Both the position numbers and the translations under genes were made by a program. 29,652 bases of DNA, taken from the NCBI GenBank assembly GCA_963649395.1, contig CAVJHW010000012.1, forward strand, positions 1-29,652, in the 5' to 3' direction. Below, piece after piece: positions 23,184 to 29,652 of the stretch. Every line of letters starts with the position of its first letter. Position 1 is the stretch's first letter. The notes beneath the pieces are model-generated. The model was not told where the DNA came from, did not search any database, and saw only the letters and a list, made by a program, of their open reading frames with translations. Source of the stretch: Scatomonas sp963649395 (GTDB lineage Bacteria > Bacillota > Clostridia > Lachnospirales > Lachnospiraceae).

Positions 23184-25262
23184 GTGGCGAAGTATCTGGT
23201 AATTGTGGAATCACCTGCAAAGGTGAAGACGGTTAAGAAGTTTTTGGGTTCGAATTACGAGGTGGCTGCCTCCAATGGCCACGTGAGAGATTTGCCCAAG
23301 AGCCGTCTGGGTATTGATATAGAGAATGATTATGAACCAAAATATATTACGATCCGGGGAAAGGGGGATCTGCTGGCGGGGCTGCGCAAGGAGGCCAAGA
23401 AGGCAGAGAAGGTTTATCTGGCTACCGACCCTGACCGGGAGGGAGAGGCTATTTCCTGGCATCTGTCTAAGGCCTTGAATCTGGATGAACAGAAGATGCG
23501 CAGGATCACCTTCAATGAGATCACCAAGACAGCGGTGAAGGCTTCTCTCAAGGAAGCCCGGGACATCGACATGAATCTGGTGGATGAGCAGCAGGCCCGA
23601 AGATGTCTGGATCGGATGGTGGGTTATGAAATCAGCCCTCTGCTGTGGAAGAAGATTAAGAGAGGCCTGAGCGCAGGAAGGGTTCAGTCTGTGGCTCTGC
23701 GTATCATCGGTGACCGGGAAGAGGAGATCAATGCCTTTATTCCCAAGGAGTATTGGACTTTAGATGCCCTGTTTCAGGTTCCGGGAGAGAAGAAAGCTCT
23801 GGAAGCACATTTTTATGGGAAAGAGAAGGAGAAGATTGTCCCCCATTCGGAGGAAGAGCTGAATCGGATCATAGAAGAATTGAATGGCCAGGAGTTTTCA
23901 GTGGTGGAGGTGAAGAAGGGCGAGCGAACCAAGAAGGCTCCCCTGCCCTTTACCACCAGCACCCTGCAGCAGGAGGCAGCGAAAACGCTGAATTTTTCCA
24001 CTCAAAAGACCATGCGTCTGGCTCAGCAGCTCTATGAGGGCGTGGATCTGAAGAATAATGGTACGGTAGGACTGATTTCCTACCTGCGTACCGATTCTAC
24101 CCGTATTTCCGAAGAGGCGGATCAGGCAGCCCGGTCTTATATTCGGGATCAGTATGGAGACCAGTATGCTGCAGCTGGTGAGACTACAGAGAATAAGAAT
24201 AAGAAGGCCCAGGATGCCCATGAGGCCATCCGTCCTACGGATGTGACACGGACGCCGGTGGTCATGAAGGAATCCCTCAGCAGGGATCAGTTCCGGCTCT
24301 ACCAGCTGATCTGGCGTCGTTTTGTGGCCAGCCGAATGGCTTCGGCTATCTATGAAACCCAGTCGGTACGCATTCGGGGAGGGGAATATTATTTCACGGT
24401 TTCGGCTTCCCAATTGCAATTTGATGGTTTTTTGTCTGTCTATGTGCAGGAAGAGGAGGAGAAAAAGGAGAATACTCGCGGTCTGAAGGGGTTGGAAAAG
24501 GGAGAAGTTCTTACCCTGGAGACCTTAGACAAGGAACAGCATTTTACCCAGCCACCGGCTCATTATACCGAGGCCTCTCTGGTGAAGACCATGGAGGAGC
24601 TGGGCATCGGCCGTCCCAGCACCTATGCTCCCACCATCACCACCATCATTAAACGCCGCTATGTGGCCAAGGAGAATAAGAACCTTTATATGACGGAGCT
24701 GGGGGAAGTGGTCAACCATATGATGAAGCAAGCCTTCCCCAGCATTGTGGATGTGAATTTTACTGCCAATATGGAAGGACTGCTGGACTGCGTCGGGGAC
24801 GGCAAGGTTCCCTGGAAAACGGTATTGCGGAATTTTTGGCCGGATCTGGCAGAGGCGGTGGCTCAAGCGGAGAAGGATCTGGAGGAGGTTAAGATCGAGG
24901 ATGAGGTCACAGATGAGATCTGCGAGGTCTGCGGACGCAATATGGTGATCAAATACGGCCCCCACGGCAGATTCTTGGCCTGCCCGGGCTTTCCGGAATG
25001 CCGCAATACCAAGCCCTATCTGGAGAAAATTGGTGTCGCCTGTCCCCTGTGCGGCGGCGAGGTGGTCCTGAAGAAGACCAAGAAGGGGCGGAAATATTAC
25101 GGATGCTCTAATAATCCCGAATGTGGCTTCATGACCTGGCAGCGCCCTTCAGCCGAGAAATGCCCCCAGTGCGGCGGGTATATGCTGGAAAAGGGGAACA
25201 AGCTGGTCTGCGGGGATGAGAAGTGCGGTTATGTGAAGGAAAAACCAAAAAAGGATGAATGA
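23184..25262 (+). CDS. topA: DNA topoisomerase I (type IA)
   Basis: TopA relaxes negative supercoils by single-strand passage. The 692-residue product starts with the TOPRIM domain (KYLVIVESPAKVKTVKKFLG; ATDPDREGEAISWHL). The catalytic tyrosine is Y300 in GLISYLRTDSTR, and GIGRPSTYAPTI follows. Three C-terminal four-cysteine zinc ribbons begin at about C580, C620 and C660. The start is a GTG at 23184 with AGGAGGG 6 nt upstream. A hairpin terminator follows the stop. In many relatives dprA lies co-directional before topA; here it is divergent. Confidence 0.98.
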   Translation: MAKYLVIVESPAKVKTVKKFLGSNYEVAASNGHVRDLPKSRLGIDIENDYEPKYITIRGKGDLLAGLRKEAKKAEKVYLATDPDREGEAISWHLSKALNLDEQKMRRITFNEITKTAVKASLKEARDIDMNLVDEQQARRCLDRMVGYEISPLLWKKIKRGLSAGRVQSVALRIIGDREEEINAFIPKEYWTLDALFQVPGEKKALEAHFYGKEKEKIVPHSEEELNRIIEELNGQEFSVVEVKKGERTKKAPLPFTTSTLQQEAAKTLNFSTQKTMRLAQQLYEGVDLKNNGTVGLISYLRTDSTRISEEADQAARSYIRDQYGDQYAAAGETTENKNKKAQDAHEAIRPTDVTRTPVVMKESLSRDQFRLYQLIWRRFVASRMASAIYETQSVRIRGGEYYFTVSASQLQFDGFLSVYVQEEEEKKENTRGLKGLEKGEVLTLETLDKEQHFTQPPAHYTEASLVKTMEELGIGRPSTYAPTITTIIKRRYVAKENKNLYMTELGEVVNHMMKQAFPSIVDVNFTANMEGLLDCVGDGKVPWKTVLRNFWPDLAEAVAQAEKDLEEVKIEDEVTDEICEVCGRNMVIKYGPHGRFLACPGFPECRNTKPYLEKIGVACPLCGGEVVLKKTKKGRKYYGCSNNPECGFMTWQRPSAEKCPQCGGYMLEKGNKLVCGDEKCGYVKEKPKKDE

Positions 25263-25268
25263 TAAGAG

Positions 25269-25299
25269 GCGGAACCCCGGAGAGTGGAAGGGGTTCCGC
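25269..25299 (+). terminator. Hairpin terminator after topA
   Basis: GCGGAACCCC (25269-25278) pairs perfectly with GGGGTTCCGC (25290-25299). The following TGTTGTAG is only moderately U-rich. Its 3' arm touches the first of two direct repeats bounding the next element. Confidence 0.7.
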
Positions 25300-25492
25300 T
25301 GTTGTAGTGCGCGGAGAGCAGAGGCGGGTCACGTTCCGCGCAAGCTCCCGACCCGCCTGCAGAGCAGGCTATCCGCAGCTGACGCTGCTTCTGTCTGGAG
25401 CTAGATGGGCGTTCCGCCCATCTCAACAGGACAATACAAGCCGATCCAAATAAATTTGTCTCGGCTTGCCTTTTCCTGTTGTATTGCGCGGA
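25299..25492. repeat. Intergenic hairpin block bounded by 17-bp direct repeats
   Basis: CTGTTGTA(G/T)TGCGCGGA occurs at 25299-25315 and 25476-25492 with one mismatch. Between them are five palindromes: 25323-25357 (8-bp stem), 25355-25369 (6 bp, AGA loop), 25375-25388 (5 bp), 25403-25423 (9 bp, TTC loop) and 25437-25468 (8 bp plus an inner 5 bp). CAACAGG (25424-25430) can also pair with CCTGTTG (25475-25481). Together with the codY promoter region this accounts for the 333-bp gap between topA and codY. No protein is evident in it. Confidence 0.75.
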
Positions 25493-25505
25493 ACTGTTTT
25501 GCTTA

Positions 25506-25520
25506 AATTGTCAGAATTAA
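25506..25520. promoter_or_regulatory. Weak CodY-box-like sequence upstream of codY
   Basis: AATTGTCAGAATTAA matches the CodY consensus AATTTTCWGAAAATT at 10 of 15 positions, with the core TCAGAA intact. It lies just before the -35 box, so autoregulation is conceivable but poorly supported. Confidence 0.25.
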
Positions 25521-25522
25521 TC

Positions 25523-25551
25523 TTGAAATTTGGGGATACACGTGATAAACT
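25523..25551 (+). promoter_or_regulatory. Promoter of codY
   Basis: TTGAAA (25523-25528) and TAAACT (25546-25551) are 17 bp apart. The predicted start is near 25558, about 38 nt before the ATG. Confidence 0.6.
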
Positions 25552-25595
25552 ATTAACTAATAGAAATCGGGTGAAATTACTGAAAGGAGCAGGAA

Positions 25596-26411
25596 ATGAG
25601 CGTACAATTACTGGACAAGACACGGAAAATTAACAAGCTTTTGCATAATAACAGTTCCACAAAAGTTGTATTTAATGACATTTGCGATGTAATGATGGAA
25701 TGCCTGGAATCTAATATTCTGGTAATTAGCCGTAAGGGGAAGGTTCTGGGAGTGGCGAATTGTCCCGGTGTGGAGAAGATTCAGGAATTGCTCTCGGACA
25801 CGGTGGGAGAGCATGTGGACTCTCTGCTGAATGATCGTTTGCTCAGTGTGCTTTCCACCAAGGAGAATGTGAACCTTCAGACCCTGGGATTTGAGGGAGA
25901 GAATGCGCAGAAGTATACAGCAATCATCAATCCCATTGAGATTGCGGGGGAACGTCTGGGTACGGTATTTATGTATCGTTTTCAGCCTTCTTATGACATT
26001 GAGGACATTATTGTCAGTGAATATGGCACCACGGTGGTGGGCCTTGAGATGATGCGGTCAGTGAATGAGGAGAATGTGGAAGAGACCCGGAAGATCCAGG
26101 TGGTGAAGTCGGCCTTTAGCACCCTATCCTTCTCGGAAATGGAAGCCATCATCCATATTTTCGAGGAACTGGACGGTCAGGAGGGTATCCTGGTTGCCAG
26201 CAAGATTGCAGACCGGGTGGGGATCACCCGTTCCGTGATTGTGAATGCCCTGCGCAAGTTTGAAAGCGCCGGTGTCATTGAGTCCCGCTCCAGCGGTATG
26301 AAGGGCACCTATATCAAGGTTTTGAATGATTATATTTTCGACGAGCTGGAGGATGTGAAGGCGAAGAGGCAGAGCAAGGCGCAGGAGAAGGAAAAAGAGA
26401 AAGAGGATTAG
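25596..26411 (+). CDS. codY: GTP-sensing transcriptional pleiotropic regulator CodY
   Basis: CodY senses branched-chain amino acids and GTP and represses nutrient-limitation genes. The 271-residue product has the N-terminal GAF-type ligand domain (about 1-155). The C-terminal winged helix has the highly conserved ASKIADRVGITRSVIVNALR, then KFESAGVIESRSSGMKGTYI. A lysine/glutamate-rich tail (about 20 residues) extends past the usual end. AAAGGAG lies 6 nt before the ATG. It has its own promoter and no clpQY/xerC neighbours as in Bacillus; topA is upstream. Confidence 0.97.
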   Translation: MSVQLLDKTRKINKLLHNNSSTKVVFNDICDVMMECLESNILVISRKGKVLGVANCPGVEKIQELLSDTVGEHVDSLLNDRLLSVLSTKENVNLQTLGFEGENAQKYTAIINPIEIAGERLGTVFMYRFQPSYDIEDIIVSEYGTTVVGLEMMRSVNEENVEETRKIQVVKSAFSTLSFSEMEAIIHIFEELDGQEGILVASKIADRVGITRSVIVNALRKFESAGVIESRSSGMKGTYIKVLNDYIFDELEDVKAKRQSKAQEKEKEKED

Positions 26412-26413
26412 CG

Positions 26414-26443
26414 TTGACTAATTGATAAGAGCCGTGATATAGT
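26414..26443 (+). promoter_or_regulatory. Promoter of the Mn2+ riboswitch-ATPase transcript
   Basis: TTGACT (26414-26419) and an extended -10 TGaTATAGT (26435-26443) are 18 bp apart, directly after the codY stop. Transcription would begin near 26450, just before the aptamer. Confidence 0.7.
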
Positions 26444-26449
26444 CCCTTA

Positions 26450-26535
26450 GGAATCCTTCGTGAGGGAGTAGTGGCGCATAGCGTGACAAGTCAACATACT
26501 GACCAGACGGTCTGGCTTGTCTTAAAGAACGAGAC
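26450..26535 (+). ncRNA. yybP-ykoY family Mn2+ riboswitch aptamer
   Basis: Two hallmark loop motifs are present: GGGAGTAG (about 26464-26471) and TCAACATACT (26491-26500). The second sits between stems GACAAG/CTTGTC (26485-26490 with 26516-26521) and CCAGA/TCTGG (26503-26507 with 26511-26515). This is the P3.1-L3-P3.2 layout of the yybP-ykoY class. A short P2 can form at 26474-26484. The closing stem may be TTCGT (26457-26461) with ACGAG (26529-26533), whose 3' strand is shared with the terminator downstream. That arrangement predicts an ON switch: bound Mn2+ holds the closing stem and blocks termination. Confidence 0.88.
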
Positions 26536-26576
26536 TCATGTATGCCAAAAACAGGCATACATGCGGTCTCGTTCTT
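26525..26576 (+). terminator. Riboswitch expression-platform terminator
   Basis: AAGAACGAGAC (26525-26535) pairs with GTCTCGTTCTT (26566-26576), and ATGTATGCC (26538-26546) pairs with GGCATACAT (26554-26562) around AAAAACA. The 3' side is U-rich (GTTCTTCTTAT). Its 5' arm includes the aptamer's closing strand ACGAG, so the two folds exclude each other. Confidence 0.85.
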
Positions 26577-26630
26577 CTTATGTGGAGGGACAAGCAGCCG
26601 ATCCTTAGCTACTTCCGGAAGGAGAATGAC

Positions 26631-29321
26631 ATGGGAGAGAGGACGGTTAGGATGAAGGATGCATTTCTGAAGACATCGGAGGAGCTTCTGGAGATCACCG
26701 GTACGGATGGGGACGGGGGTCTGCGGGGCGCGCAGGTGGAGGAGTCCCGCCGCAGATACGGCGCCAATACCTTTGTGCAGCAGGGTCATGAATCTCTGAC
26801 CAGGCGGATCTGGGAAGCAGCAACGGAGCCCATGCTGGTGATGCTTTTATTTGCGGCGGCCATCACTCTGGCGGTGAATATTACCCGTTTCCTGACAGGA
26901 GGGGAGTATAATTTCCTGGAGTGCTTGGGTATTTTCGCTGCCATCAGTCTGTCTGTGGTGATTACGGTCATTACGGAGGGTAAGAGCGCCAAGGCCTTCG
27001 AGGCGCTGAACCGGATCAATGAGGATACCCTGATCAAGGTGATCCGGGAGGGGGAACCCCAGCTAATTCCCCAGAAGGACTTGGTGGTGGGAGATCTTGT
27101 CCTGATTGAGACGGGGGACAAGATTGTGGCGGACGGGCGGCTGCTGGAGTCCAATGATCTGAGTGTGGATGAGTCTGCCCTGACCGGGGAGAGCTTACCG
27201 GCGGAAAAGGATGCAGCCTTTGTCTGCACAGCGTCAACGCCGGTGGCAGAGCGGGGCAATATGGTCTATTCCGGCTGCTTCGTGTCCGCCGGAAATGGTC
27301 GGATGTTGGTGACCGGTGTGGGCAATGACACGGAGTTTGGTCAGATCGCCCAGGAGCTCTCTACCATAGAGAAGACCACCACTCCCCTGCAGGAGAAGCT
27401 GGATCGGCTGGGCAAGACCATCACCATTCTGGGGGCTTCTGCAGCAGCCCTTGTATTTGCCATCGAGGTCATCCAGTTCGTCCTGAACCATCAGCTGTCC
27501 CTGGATACGGTATCGGATGCCTTTATCACCAGTATCGTCCTCATTGTGGCAGCAGTGCCGGAGGGTCTTCCTACCATTGTGGCGGTGTCTTTGGCTTTGA
27601 ATATCATCAAGATGTCCCGAGAAAATGCCCTGGTGAAGAAAATGATCGCCTGCGAGACCATCGGCTGTGTCAATATTATTTGCTCCGATAAAACCGGGAC
27701 CCTGACGGAAAATAAGATGACGGTGCAGGAGATTTATTCCCATGGGGCATTGCTGAAGCCGGAGGACCTGAAGGATCCCCTTCTGCTGCGCAATTATTGC
27801 ATCAACAGCAATGCCAACATCAATGAGGAGGAAGGAAGTCTGACCTTCATTGGCAACCCCACCGAATGCGCCCTTTTAGTGGCCGCCCGCAAGACTGGGA
27901 CAGATTATCAGGAGTTGAGACGGGAAGCTCGGATTGTGCGTATTTTCCCCTTCTCCTCTCAAAATAAGGATATGACCACCATCGTAGAGGAGCCGGAGGG
28001 GCTGATGGCCTATACCAAGGGAAATCCGGAGAAAATCCTGTCTCTATGCAAAGATGTATCTCCGGAGGAGCAAGCTCGGATCCAGCAGCTGATGGAGGAT
28101 TATCAAAGCAAGGCAGGACGCCTGTTGGCCTTTGCTCACAGAAGACTGGACTCTTATGAGGAAGAAGGACAGGAGGAAGTGGAAAAGAATCTAAGCTATG
28201 ACGGCTTTGTGGTCATTTCCGACCCCCTAAGTCCGGATGTATATGCAGCTATCCGCCGATGCCGCCAGGCCGGGATCGAGGTTAAGATGCTGACCGGAGA
28301 CAATATTCGGACAGCCAGAGCCATTGCCCATGAGCTTCATATGCTGGATGACGGTCATATCGCGGTAGAGGCTTCTGAAATTGAGGCCATGTCTGACGGA
28401 GAATTGCGCCAAGCCTTGCAGAAGATTCAGGTGATTGCCCGCAGCACCCCCTTGGTGAAAATGCGGGTAGTGAAGCTGCTGAAGGAGGAGGGCAATGTGG
28501 TGGCTGTTACCGGAGATGGCATCAATGACGCTCCGGCTATCAAAAATGCGGACGTGGGCATTGCCATGGGCATCGCCGGAACAGAGGTTACCAAGGAGGC
28601 CAGCGATATGGTATTGCTGGATGATTCCTTCTCCACCATTGTCAAGGCGGTGCAATGGGGAAGAGCTATCTATGAGAACTTCAAGCGTTTCATCCAGTTC
28701 CAGCTGACGGTGAATGTATCCTCTGTGATTGTGGTTATTTGCTCCATTTTGGCCGGATTTCCTGCTCCCTTTACCGCCCTGGAGCTTCTGTGGATTAATA
28801 TTATCATGGACGGACCTCCGGCTTTAACCTTAGGTCTGGAGCCGATCCGGGAGGACCTTTTGCAACATCCGCCCACCAGGCGAAATGAGAATATCCTTTC
28901 CCGGGATATGCTGGTTCGCATTTTCTTCAACGGAACCTATATCTCCTTTTTGTTCATGCTGCAGCATTTTACCAACTTCCTGGGGGCTGAGCCGGGAGAG
29001 GAGTCCACGGTATTATTTACCCTTTTCGTCCTCTTTCAGCTCTTCAATGCCTTTAACTGCCGGGAATTGGACAATGCCCCCATGTTCCGAAACTTGCTGA
29101 AAAATCGCCTGATGCTGGGGGTCTTTCTCCTGGTCCTGGTCCTGCAGGTGGTAATTACCCAATTCGGAGCAGCTGTCTTCGAGACTAGACCCCTGTCTTT
29201 GGTTATGTGGGGGAAAATGCTCCTGGTGGCCCTTACGGTGATCCTGCTGGATGAAGTCTGGAAGCTAGTATCGAGAGGACTAACCTCCCAGGGAGGCCGG
29301 AGACGCCTCAGCCACGAGTGA
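26631..29321 (+). CDS. P2A-type cation-transporting P-type ATPase, probable Mn2+ (or Ca2+) exporter
   Basis: The 896-residue product is a full P-type ATPase. It has the actuator loop DESALTGESLPAEKD, TM4 AAVPEGLPTIVAVSLAL, phosphorylated D353 in CSDKTGTLTENKM, and the hinge TGDGINDAPAIKNADVGIAM. TM6 is LLWINIIMDGPPALTLG. TM4 Glu and TM6 Asn/Asp keep ion site II. The TM5 position of SERCA Glu771 reads Ser (NVSSVI), so site I is lost, as in PMR1/SPCA-type pumps that move Mn2+ as well as Ca2+. The Mn2+ riboswitch upstream favours manganese export. I chose the ATG at 26631 with AAGGAG 6 nt upstream; the frame is open back into the terminator. Confidence 0.92.
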   Translation: MGERTVRMKDAFLKTSEELLEITGTDGDGGLRGAQVEESRRRYGANTFVQQGHESLTRRIWEAATEPMLVMLLFAAAITLAVNITRFLTGGEYNFLECLGIFAAISLSVVITVITEGKSAKAFEALNRINEDTLIKVIREGEPQLIPQKDLVVGDLVLIETGDKIVADGRLLESNDLSVDESALTGESLPAEKDAAFVCTASTPVAERGNMVYSGCFVSAGNGRMLVTGVGNDTEFGQIAQELSTIEKTTTPLQEKLDRLGKTITILGASAAALVFAIEVIQFVLNHQLSLDTVSDAFITSIVLIVAAVPEGLPTIVAVSLALNIIKMSRENALVKKMIACETIGCVNIICSDKTGTLTENKMTVQEIYSHGALLKPEDLKDPLLLRNYCINSNANINEEEGSLTFIGNPTECALLVAARKTGTDYQELRREARIVRIFPFSSQNKDMTTIVEEPEGLMAYTKGNPEKILSLCKDVSPEEQARIQQLMEDYQSKAGRLLAFAHRRLDSYEEEGQEEVEKNLSYDGFVVISDPLSPDVYAAIRRCRQAGIEVKMLTGDNIRTARAIAHELHMLDDGHIAVEASEIEAMSDGELRQALQKIQVIARSTPLVKMRVVKLLKEEGNVVAVTGDGINDAPAIKNADVGIAMGIAGTEVTKEASDMVLLDDSFSTIVKAVQWGRAIYENFKRFIQFQLTVNVSSVIVVICSILAGFPAPFTALELLWINIIMDGPPALTLGLEPIREDLLQHPPTRRNENILSRDMLVRIFFNGTYISFLFMLQHFTNFLGAEPGEESTVLFTLFVLFQLFNAFNCRELDNAPMFRNLLKNRLMLGVFLLVLVLQVVITQFGAAVFETRPLSLVMWGKMLLVALTVILLDEVWKLVSRGLTSQGGRRRLSHE

Positions 29322-29327
29322 AAGCTG

Positions 29328-29418
29328 GCTGTGGGATGCGAGCTGTTCCGTCTCACCACGTACGAAAGCCGACTGCTCCGCACTACGTGCTCCCGCAGTC
29401 GCCGCCGGTATCCACAAT
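29328..29418. repeat. 91-bp structured repeat, copy 1
   Basis: It begins GCTGTGGGATGCGAGC 7 bp after the ATPase stop and ends GGTATCCACAAT. A hairpin CGACTGC (29370-29376) with GCAGTCG (29395-29401) contains an inner stem GCAC-TAC-GTGC. GTGGGA (29331-29336) can pair with TCTCAC (29351-29356). It is identical to copy 3 over all 91 bp. Confidence 0.93.
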
Positions 29419-29435
29419 CCGCCCTATCGGGCTAC

Positions 29436-29470
29436 TTGTGGATATCGGCTTGCCCGTCCGATATCCACAA
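29436..29470. repeat. Perfect 13-bp palindrome between repeat copies
   Basis: TTGTGGATATCGG (29436-29448) and CCGATATCCACAA (29458-29470) pair perfectly around CTTGCCCGT. Each arm carries a TGTGGATAT/ATATCCACA core one base off the DnaA-box consensus. The same TATCCACAA closes copy 1 and copy 3, so alternative pairings with copy 1 are possible. Confidence 0.85.
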
Positions 29471-29561
29471 GCTGTGGGATGCGAGCTGTTCCGTCTCACC
29501 ACGTACGAAAGCCAGCTGCTCCGCACTAACGTGCTCCCGCAGCTGCCGCCGGTATCTGCAA
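29471..29561. repeat. 91-bp structured repeat, copy 2 (variant stem)
   Basis: It starts with the same bases as copies 1 and 3. The stem is CAGCTGC (29513-29519) with GCAGCTG (29539-29545) instead of CGACTGC with GCAGTCG. Both arms changed so that pairing is kept. The inner loop has one extra A (TAAC) and the end reads GGTATCTGCAA. Confidence 0.93.
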
Positions 29562-29652
29562 GCTGTGGGATGCGAGCTGTTCCGTCTCACCACGTACGAA
29601 AGCCGACTGCTCCGCACTACGTGCTCCCGCAGTCGCCGCCGGTATCCACAAT
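29562..29652. repeat. 91-bp structured repeat, copy 3 (reaches window end)
   Basis: It is identical to copy 1 and directly adjoins copy 2. Whether the array continues beyond the window cannot be seen. Together the repeats account for the 331 bp after the ATPase gene; I see no real gene in them. Confidence 0.93.

Noticed and set aside
25259..25453. Small plus-strand frame of 64 codons after topA
   Set aside because: It reads through the terminator and the hairpin block, is Arg/Ser-rich and lacks a ribosome site. It is better explained as structured non-coding DNA.
29409..29470. Replication origin suggested by several TATCCACAA/TTGTGGATA motifs
   Set aside because: All motifs are one base off the DnaA consensus and are parts of the repeat or its palindrome. 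There is no dnaA/dnaN neighbourhood and no AT-rich unwinding region.
29036..29617. Minus-strand frames with repeated RSSRLSYVVRRNSSHPTA segments
   Set aside because: The repeated peptide is simply the translation of the 91-bp repeat. Its repetition follows the DNA repeat, and no start site or domain supports a protein.
29328..29652. CRISPR array
   Set aside because: Units are 91 bp, copies 2 and 3 adjoin directly with no unique spacers, and no cas genes are present. It is a tandem or dispersed repeat instead.

Overview
This is a dense chromosomal segment of a Gram-positive, low-GC-phylum (Firmicutes) bacterium, most probably a Clostridia member close to Lachnospiraceae. The signs are a CIRCE-controlled hrcA-grpE-dnaK-dnaJ operon, CodY, RNase J, an IreB/RuvX/DUF1292 trio, a histidine-less HPr-like protein, strong AGGAGG ribosome sites and frequent GTG/TTG starts. 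Most of the window is co-directional housekeeping DNA of moderately high GC. Two patches, about 1-1340 and about 12540-13640, are visibly more AT-rich and look like separately acquired or older inserted material.

Layout. 1-1390: an orphan uroporphyrinogen-decarboxylase-family (methyltransferase-like) gene with its own hairpin terminator. 1451-6682: promoter, CIRCE operator, then hrcA, grpE, dnaK and dnaJ. 6747-11976: an AEC permease, prmA, a 98-bp array of fourteen degenerate heptamers, rsmE, a NifS-type cysteine desulfurase and thiI. 11977-13640: an island between thiI and mtaB with a minus-strand HPr-like gene (own promoter and terminator), a 48-codon acetyltransferase remnant and a PD-(D/E)XK (DUF91/DUF5655-type) protein. 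13739-20422: mtaB, then ireB-ruvX-DUF1292-rnjA-short MltG-like-TrmR-like methyltransferase-U32 (TrhP-like). 20465-22922: comM and dprA on the minus strand. 23184-29321: topA, a 177-bp block of stacked hairpins bounded by direct repeats, codY, a yybP-ykoY-type Mn2+ riboswitch with terminator, and a P-type ATPase. 29328-29652: three 91-bp repeats that run to the window edge.

How the genes fit together. Protein folding (HrcA regulon) is followed by translation-apparatus modification: PrmA (ribosomal protein L11), RsmE (16S rRNA), desulfurase plus ThiI (s4U in tRNA), MtaB (ms2t6A37), and TrmR/TrhP-like proteins (5-hydroxyuridine derivatives at tRNA position 34). The ireB-ruvX-DUF1292-mltG-trmR-U32 order resembles the Bacillus yrzL-yrrK-yrzB-yrrL-yrrM-yrrNO cluster with rnjA inserted. 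CodY precedes a metal pump whose own leader carries a Mn2+ riboswitch, which points to manganese export.

I saw no complete mobile element, CRISPR array, tRNA or rRNA. No new multi-gene system is evident. The least explained signals are non-coding: the heptamer array between prmA and rsmE, the topA-codY hairpin block, and the 91-bp terminal repeats, whose stem shows compensatory changes between copies and whose loop core resembles the first hairpin of the topA-codY block.
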